A model generated the notes under the pieces. The model saw only the letters and a list, made by a program, of their open reading frames with translations, was not told the origin of the DNA and searched no databases. 64,000 nucleotides of DNA, taken from positions 1-64,000 of the forward strand of contig NZ_VWOX01000019.1 of assembly GCF_008629675.1 (NCBI RefSeq), given 5' to 3'. Below, in pieces: positions 59,972 through 64,000 of the stretch (positions within the stretch are counted from its first letter, which is position 1; each line of letters opens with the position of its first letter). The position numbers and the translations under genes are program-made. The stretch comes from Roseiconus nitratireducens. GTDB lineage: Bacteria; Planctomycetota; Planctomycetia; Pirellulales; Pirellulaceae.

Positions 59972-61666
59972 ATGACGTCCCAGCCTGCCGCGAATGATTC
60001 TTTCTGTACGGACGATGTGATTGCCGCCGCTTCGGGGGACCGATCGGCGTTCGCACGTTTGATTGATCGACACGCCGGCATGGTGACCGGTGTCGCCTAT
60101 GCCGTCCTGGGCGATTTTTCATCCAGCGAAGACGCCGGTCAGGAAGCGTTCCTGGAAGCCTGGAAGAAACTTCCCAGTCTTCGCGAACCGGGAAAGTTCG
60201 TGCCCTGGATCTGCGCGATCGCCAGACACCGTGCCTTGGACCTTGCCAGGCGATCCAAACGTCATCCCATGAACGCAGGGACGTTTGATCCAGAACCAAG
60301 TTCCGATCAGATCCGCGAGGAATCGTACAGCGAGGAAGAACGCGAGCTCGTCTGGGAGGCGTTGGAGAAACTGCCGGAGGCCTATCGAGAAACACTGGTG
60401 CTGTATCACCGTGGCGAACAATCGGTGACCCAGGTGGCGGAGACTTTGGGGGAAAGTCCCGCGACGATCCGCAAACGTCTCTCACGCGGCAGAAAGCTGC
60501 TCCGCACCGAAGTCGAACGCGTCATCAGCAAGACCCTTCATGGGACGGTGCCGAAGGCCGTGTTCGCCGGGGCCATCCTGGGCAGTTTGCCGGGGAACCT
60601 TCAAGCCGCCAGCGTCCTGGCGGGGACGTCCACCGGGGCAAAGGGGATTGCCGGGAAGACCGGGCTGGCCGCCCTGGGAGCAGGCATGACCGGAGGCGTC
60701 GTCGGGATGTTGGGCGGGATCGCCGGTGCGGGCATCGGCACCTACGCCAGTTACAAAACGACGCCGTTCAAATCGCAGCGACGGGTACTGGTCGGATCGT
60801 TTGTCGCACTCGTGCTGATGTCGATTGTGTTCCTGTTCCTGGTTCGGCACATTGCCGCACGGCAAGCCGGCGCCCAAGCGTTGTCGCCAGAGAGCTATCG
60901 GAATCTGCTGTTGACTTTGATCCTCGGGTTTCAAGCCACCCTGTTTCTCGTTCTGGGCGGCGCGATGTGGCACGTCAAGCGACTGGGGCACCGGGAGCGG
61001 GAAAAGGGGACCGAGCCGGAGGCGGATTTTGCCGCATCCATGTCTCGCCAGGATTTGTCGGGATGGGCGTACCGTTCCGACCGATCGTTCCTGGGCCTTC
61101 CCTGGGTCGAAATCCGGTTCGGTCGCCGCGACGATCAGTTCGGATTGATGGAGCGAGAAACGGCCGTCGGATGGATTGCCATCGGCGACCACGCCCGGGG
61201 AATCCTGTTTGCCGGCGGAGGCACGGCCGTTGGTTTGGTCGCCTGCGGGGGAGTCTGTCTGGGTGGGCTAGCGGTCGGTGGTATCTGCGTCGGCTTGTTC
61301 GCTTTCGGTGGACTTTGTCTGGGTGCGGTGGCGCTGGGCGGATTGGCGATCGGTGGCATCGCCGTCGGTGGAATCACGGTCGGTTTGTCAGCGGTCGGCG
61401 GCATCGCGTTTGGCGGGTATGTTTGTGGGGGCCTTGCCCATGCCTGGATCCAGGAGTTCTTGATCCCCACGCCCGCCGGACCAGCCCCCACCGATCCGTC
61501 GACGCTTCCCTGGCACAGTCGAGTCGCATGGCAATTCGCGCTCGGTCTTCAATCGCGGTATGCTTCGTCCATCATCTTGTTGGTCATCTTGATTTGCATG
61601 GGAATCGCCTTCAAGCTGAAGCACAGCCTGGCGGAACTGAAGGGTCGTCAGAGCTCAGACGGTTGA
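59972..61666 (+). CDS. ECF sigma factor fused to membrane and glycine-repeat domain
   Basis: A 564-aa protein. Residues 20-185 are a complete ECF sigma factor: region 2 AFARLIDRHAGMVTGVAY and SSEDAGQEAFLEAWKKLP, region 4 EALEKLPEAYRETLVLYHRG and VAETLGESPATIRKRLSRGR. Membrane segments follow (about 196-260 glycine-rich, 271-291, 311-333). Residues about 405-488 are a repeat with a five-residue period (GGTAV, GLVAC, GGVCL, GGLAV, GGICV and so on, about 16 copies). One more membrane helix lies near 530-552. ATG 59972 is used. No separate anti-sigma gene is adjacent; the membrane part may play that role in the same chain. Confidence 0.92.
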   Translation: MTSQPAANDSFCTDDVIAAASGDRSAFARLIDRHAGMVTGVAYAVLGDFSSSEDAGQEAFLEAWKKLPSLREPGKFVPWICAIARHRALDLARRSKRHPMNAGTFDPEPSSDQIREESYSEEERELVWEALEKLPEAYRETLVLYHRGEQSVTQVAETLGESPATIRKRLSRGRKLLRTEVERVISKTLHGTVPKAVFAGAILGSLPGNLQAASVLAGTSTGAKGIAGKTGLAALGAGMTGGVVGMLGGIAGAGIGTYASYKTTPFKSQRRVLVGSFVALVLMSIVFLFLVRHIAARQAGAQALSPESYRNLLLTLILGFQATLFLVLGGAMWHVKRLGHREREKGTEPEADFAASMSRQDLSGWAYRSDRSFLGLPWVEIRFGRRDDQFGLMERETAVGWIAIGDHARGILFAGGGTAVGLVACGGVCLGGLAVGGICVGLFAFGGLCLGAVALGGLAIGGIAVGGITVGLSAVGGIAFGGYVCGGLAHAWIQEFLIPTPAGPAPTDPSTLPWHSRVAWQFALGLQSRYASSIILLVILICMGIAFKLKHSLAELKGRQSSDG

Positions 61667-61741
61667 ACGACAATACCTGAGTGACCCTTGGTGACCCGGG
61701 TGTCTCCGTTTGCAACACGGTTCGCTCCGTGAGAGACTTTC

Positions 61742-62491
61742 TTGCCAGATTCAAGACAGCACCGCGGACCCCATCCGCAAGATCTCGGACTGTTCGATGA
61801 CCAGCACCGACAGGCACTTCGCTCTGCGACCGAAGACCTGAGTTGGTTGCTGAGCCGAGGCTACGCGCTGACCTCCTGCTTGAAACTGGTCGGAGACCGG
61901 TACCGGTTGCGGGCACGGCAACGCCTGGCGGTCGCTCGCTGCGCTTGTTCCGATGAAGCCCGCAAACGTCGACGACGAAACCAGATTCAGAGCTGCGATC
62001 TGGCCGGCGGAGAATTGTGGATCGATGGCTACAACGTGCTGACGTCGATTGAGGCGGCGCTTGCCGGGGGAGTCATCCTGTGTGCGCGCGACGGATGTTT
62101 CCGCGACATGGCAAGCATGCACGGCAGTTACCGCAAGGTTGCCGAGACCCTTCCCGCTCTGCAACTGCTGGCCGAACGTCTCTCGGATTGGAAAGTGGCT
62201 CGATGCTGTTGGTATTTGGACGCTCCGGTCTCCAACAGTGGTCGACTGAAAACCCTGATCGAAGGAATCGCAGAGCAGTGGGGAGCTTGCTGGGAGGTCA
62301 AACTGGTCGCCGATCCGGACCCGATTCTCGCCACCGCCGATCAGACGGTGGCTTCGGCCGACAGCCAGATCCTTGACGTCGCCCCGCGGTGGTTCAATTT
62401 GGCCCGGCGGGTGATCGAAGAGCAAATCGAAGGTGCCTGGATTGTGGACCTGTCCAGCCCTGGTAAAGCTACGGTTTCAAAACAACCTTGA
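61742..62491 (+). CDS. DUF434/DUF5616 protein
   Basis: A 249-aa protein. The N-terminal DUF434 part has FDDQHRQALRSATEDLSWLLSRGY and VGDRYRLRARQRLAVARCACSD. The DUF5616-like part has LWIDGYNVLTSIEAALAGG, CARDGCFRDMASMHGSYRKV and, later, CCWYLDAPVSNSGRLKTLI, with DQTVASADSQILD near the end. The acidic residues in a Rossmann-like order suggest a nuclease-like fold, but no activity is established. It starts with TTG 61742 after GAGAG. Its 3' end overlaps the convergent alcohol dehydrogenase gene by 23 bases. Confidence 0.82.
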   Translation: MPDSRQHRGPHPQDLGLFDDQHRQALRSATEDLSWLLSRGYALTSCLKLVGDRYRLRARQRLAVARCACSDEARKRRRRNQIQSCDLAGGELWIDGYNVLTSIEAALAGGVILCARDGCFRDMASMHGSYRKVAETLPALQLLAERLSDWKVARCCWYLDAPVSNSGRLKTLIEGIAEQWGACWEVKLVADPDPILATADQTVASADSQILDVAPRWFNLARRVIEEQIEGAWIVDLSSPGKATVSKQP

Positions 62492-63638
62492 TGCAGCCGT
62501 CTGCCTTGTCTCGGAACTTCTTGTAGGCTTCCGGAGCATCCTTGAGCGATTCGACGTGGGTGACCACGAACGAAGGATCGATTTCGCCACTTTGAATTCT
62601 CTCCAACAGGGGCGATAGATAACGTTGCATGTGAGTTTGCCCCATGCGGATTTGGAGGGCCTTATTCATCGCCGTGCCCCACTGCAAACTGACGCTGCTA
62701 AAGTACACGCCGGGAACGGACACTTTGCCGCCCTTTCGGCTGCATTTGAAGATTTCATTCAACACGTGTGGACGATCCGATCCCAGGTGCAGAGCCGTCT
62801 TCGTCTCATCGACCACTGTCTGCAACTGGCCCGCTACATGATTCTCCGCCCCGACCGCGTCGATACAGCAGTCGGGTCCGCGACCGTCGGTCATTTCTTG
62901 AAGCGTTTCGTAGACGTCCGATTTTTCATAATCAATTACCTCCGCCTTCGAGACGGAGCGAGCCATTTCCAATCGTTCTGGCACGGTATCGATCGCAATG
63001 ACTCGTTTTGCGCCCAACATCCAGGCGCTTTGAATGGTGAACTGCCCAACCGGGCCACATCCCCAAACCGCGACCGTATCGGTGGGTTTGATGTCACAAT
63101 TCTCAGCCGCCATATATCCGGTCGGGAAGATATCCGACAGGAACACCACCTGTTCATCAGGCAAACCATCGGGAACTTTGATGGGCCCGACGTCGGCGTA
63201 CGGGACGCGAAGGTACTCAGCTTGTCCCCCCGCGTAGCCACCCAGCATGTGGGTGTAGCCGAACAGGCCGGCCGGCGAGTGCCCCATCACTGATTTTGCC
63301 TGGTCCGCGTTTCGATTGGATTCGTCGCACAACGAATACAAATCGTTTTGGCAGAAAAAGCAGGAACCGCACGAAATGGTGAATGGCACCACCACGCGAT
63401 CTCCAGGTTTCAAACGGTTGACCGCGGCCCCCACCTCCACCACTTCTCCCATCGGTTCGTGTCCGATGATGTCTCCTGATTCCATGGCCGGCGCTGCACC
63501 GGCCATCAAATGCAAATCAGATCCGCAGATTCCCGAGGCCGTGACGCGAATGATCGCGTCGGTGGGCTCCAGTATTTTGGGGTCGTCGACGTTGTCCACG
63601 CGAATGTCGTTTCGGCCGTGCCAGCATACCGCTTTCAT
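62469..63638 (-). CDS. zinc-dependent alcohol dehydrogenase, formaldehyde-dehydrogenase-like
   Basis: A 389-aa medium-chain dehydrogenase. Catalytic zinc: CGSDLHLM (Cys38) and GHEPMGEV. Structural zinc cysteines are in CGSCFFCQNDLYSLC. The nucleotide motif is AVWGCGPVGQFTIQSAW followed by IAIDTVPERLEMA, which favours NAD(H). The long form and FSSVSLQWGTAMNKALQIRMGQ match the glutathione-independent formaldehyde dehydrogenase-like group of planctomycetes and others. It begins at ATG 63638. The terminal codons overlap the DUF434 gene on the other strand. Confidence 0.93.
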   Translation of the reverse strand: MKAVCWHGRNDIRVDNVDDPKILEPTDAIIRVTASGICGSDLHLMAGAAPAMESGDIIGHEPMGEVVEVGAAVNRLKPGDRVVVPFTISCGSCFFCQNDLYSLCDESNRNADQAKSVMGHSPAGLFGYTHMLGGYAGGQAEYLRVPYADVGPIKVPDGLPDEQVVFLSDIFPTGYMAAENCDIKPTDTVAVWGCGPVGQFTIQSAWMLGAKRVIAIDTVPERLEMARSVSKAEVIDYEKSDVYETLQEMTDGRGPDCCIDAVGAENHVAGQLQTVVDETKTALHLGSDRPHVLNEIFKCSRKGGKVSVPGVYFSSVSLQWGTAMNKALQIRMGQTHMQRYLSPLLERIQSGEIDPSFVVTHVESLKDAPEAYKKFRDKADGCIKVVLKP

Positions 63639-64000
63639 TGTTTCGCCAATTCGGTTTGTTCAAATGATGATTGAAGATGAATTTGGATCGGCGATCAACG
63701 CGCGGATGCAAACACCTTTCGCTTCGGCGTGCCGATGCAAATGCAATGCCTACCGACGCCCGGACCGTCCGGTCCGGCAACGCATGTGACGAACTACGAT
63801 CGCTTCAAACACCTTGGTGCTGTTCCGATATGAGTCCGCGTAAGATCATCTCTCCATGGAAAAACGAATCACGTCGAGACCCCTTCGGAGACGGTCGACG
63901 TGTCACTACTTTTGACGCTAGCGGAGAGCGATCTGCGGGAAAATTTGAGGAACGGCTTGACCTCATCCACCTAACCTAATAGTTTAGGTGAAACGAAGGA
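63639..64000. other. intergenic region at right edge
   Basis: About 360 bases with no recognisable gene. It holds the promoter of the alcohol dehydrogenase on the minus strand and, at 63974-63989, a palindromic operator candidate for a gene beyond the window. Confidence 0.5.
63969..63989. promoter_or_regulatory. ACCTAA/TTAGGT palindrome, metal-regulator-like operator
   Basis: ACCTAA, TAGT, TTAGGT spans 63974-63989 with perfect six-base arms. A further ACCTAA at 63969-63974 overlaps it by one base. The arms resemble half of the DtxR/IdeR-type box (TTAGGTTAG). The gene it would control lies to the right of the window. The assignment to a regulator is an inference. Confidence 0.5.

Overview
The window looks like chromosomal DNA of a planctomycete, most likely Pirellulaceae (Rhodopirellula-like). 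The support is a DUF1559 prepilin-like protein with the H-x9-DG C-terminus, a protein beginning with the planctomycete NPYxAP motif, a secreted sulfatase fused to DUF1080, an ECF sigma factor fused to a membrane domain, a type III glutamine synthetase, and several families of short GC-rich intergenic repeats. No tRNA, rRNA, CRISPR array, prophage or transposase gene was recognised. The taxon is inferred from these traits, not from a marker gene.

Left part (1-19.4 kb). A sensor kinase and a sigma54-dependent response regulator overlap on the minus strand, followed by an alpha/beta hydrolase and a TolC-family lipoprotein. Then comes a plus-strand cluster: YceI-like protein, SAM methyltransferase, MddA/NnrU-like membrane methyltransferase and RND/MMPL exporter, the last three tightly packed. 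Next are an M19 dipeptidase, a small membrane protein coupled to a PanF-like sodium symporter, and a diacylglycerol-kinase-like enzyme. A DUF1559 gene and its coupled partner diverge from a MntR/DtxR-type regulator across a region full of GTTAGC boxes. A cobalamin riboswitch follows, with no recognisable B12 gene behind it, and then a DUF1289 gene.

Middle (19.6-34 kb). nrfH, nrfA and an Rrf2/NsrR-like gene form a nitrite-ammonification locus, facing a monoheme DUF3365 protein. NrfA has CxxCH in place of CxxCK at its first heme. Secreted and degradative proteins follow: dienelactone hydrolase, BNR-repeat protein, PhoD phosphatase, sulfatase-DUF1080 and a DUF4886/BPSS1187-like fusion. A short hemP gene lies just before tonB.

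Right part (34-64 kb). This holds a DNA alkylation repair protein, a pair of PH-domain membrane proteins, a pair of zinc-ribbon membrane proteins, a DUF456 protein, a glycerophosphodiesterase, an esterase, an SDR, an alcohol dehydrogenase, OsmC, a PGPGW protein, a Tat-exported unknown, an RlmA-like methyltransferase, a CoA-binding protein, a Maa-type acetyltransferase, an ECF42-like sigma factor, a CBS-like/HEPN-like protein with a coiled-coil neighbour, PhzF plus GNAT, a divergent HxlR/cupin pair with two matching operators, glutamine synthetase III behind a hairpin-rich leader, an ECF sigma/membrane fusion, DUF434 and a zinc alcohol dehydrogenase. The window ends at a palindromic metal-regulator-like operator.

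The strongest leads are the riboswitch without a target, the CxxCH NrfA, the GTTAGC boxes beside mntR, the sigma factor with a pentapeptide-period glycine repeat, the CBS-like/HEPN-like protein, and a roughly 115-bp dispersed element with terminal inverted repeats.
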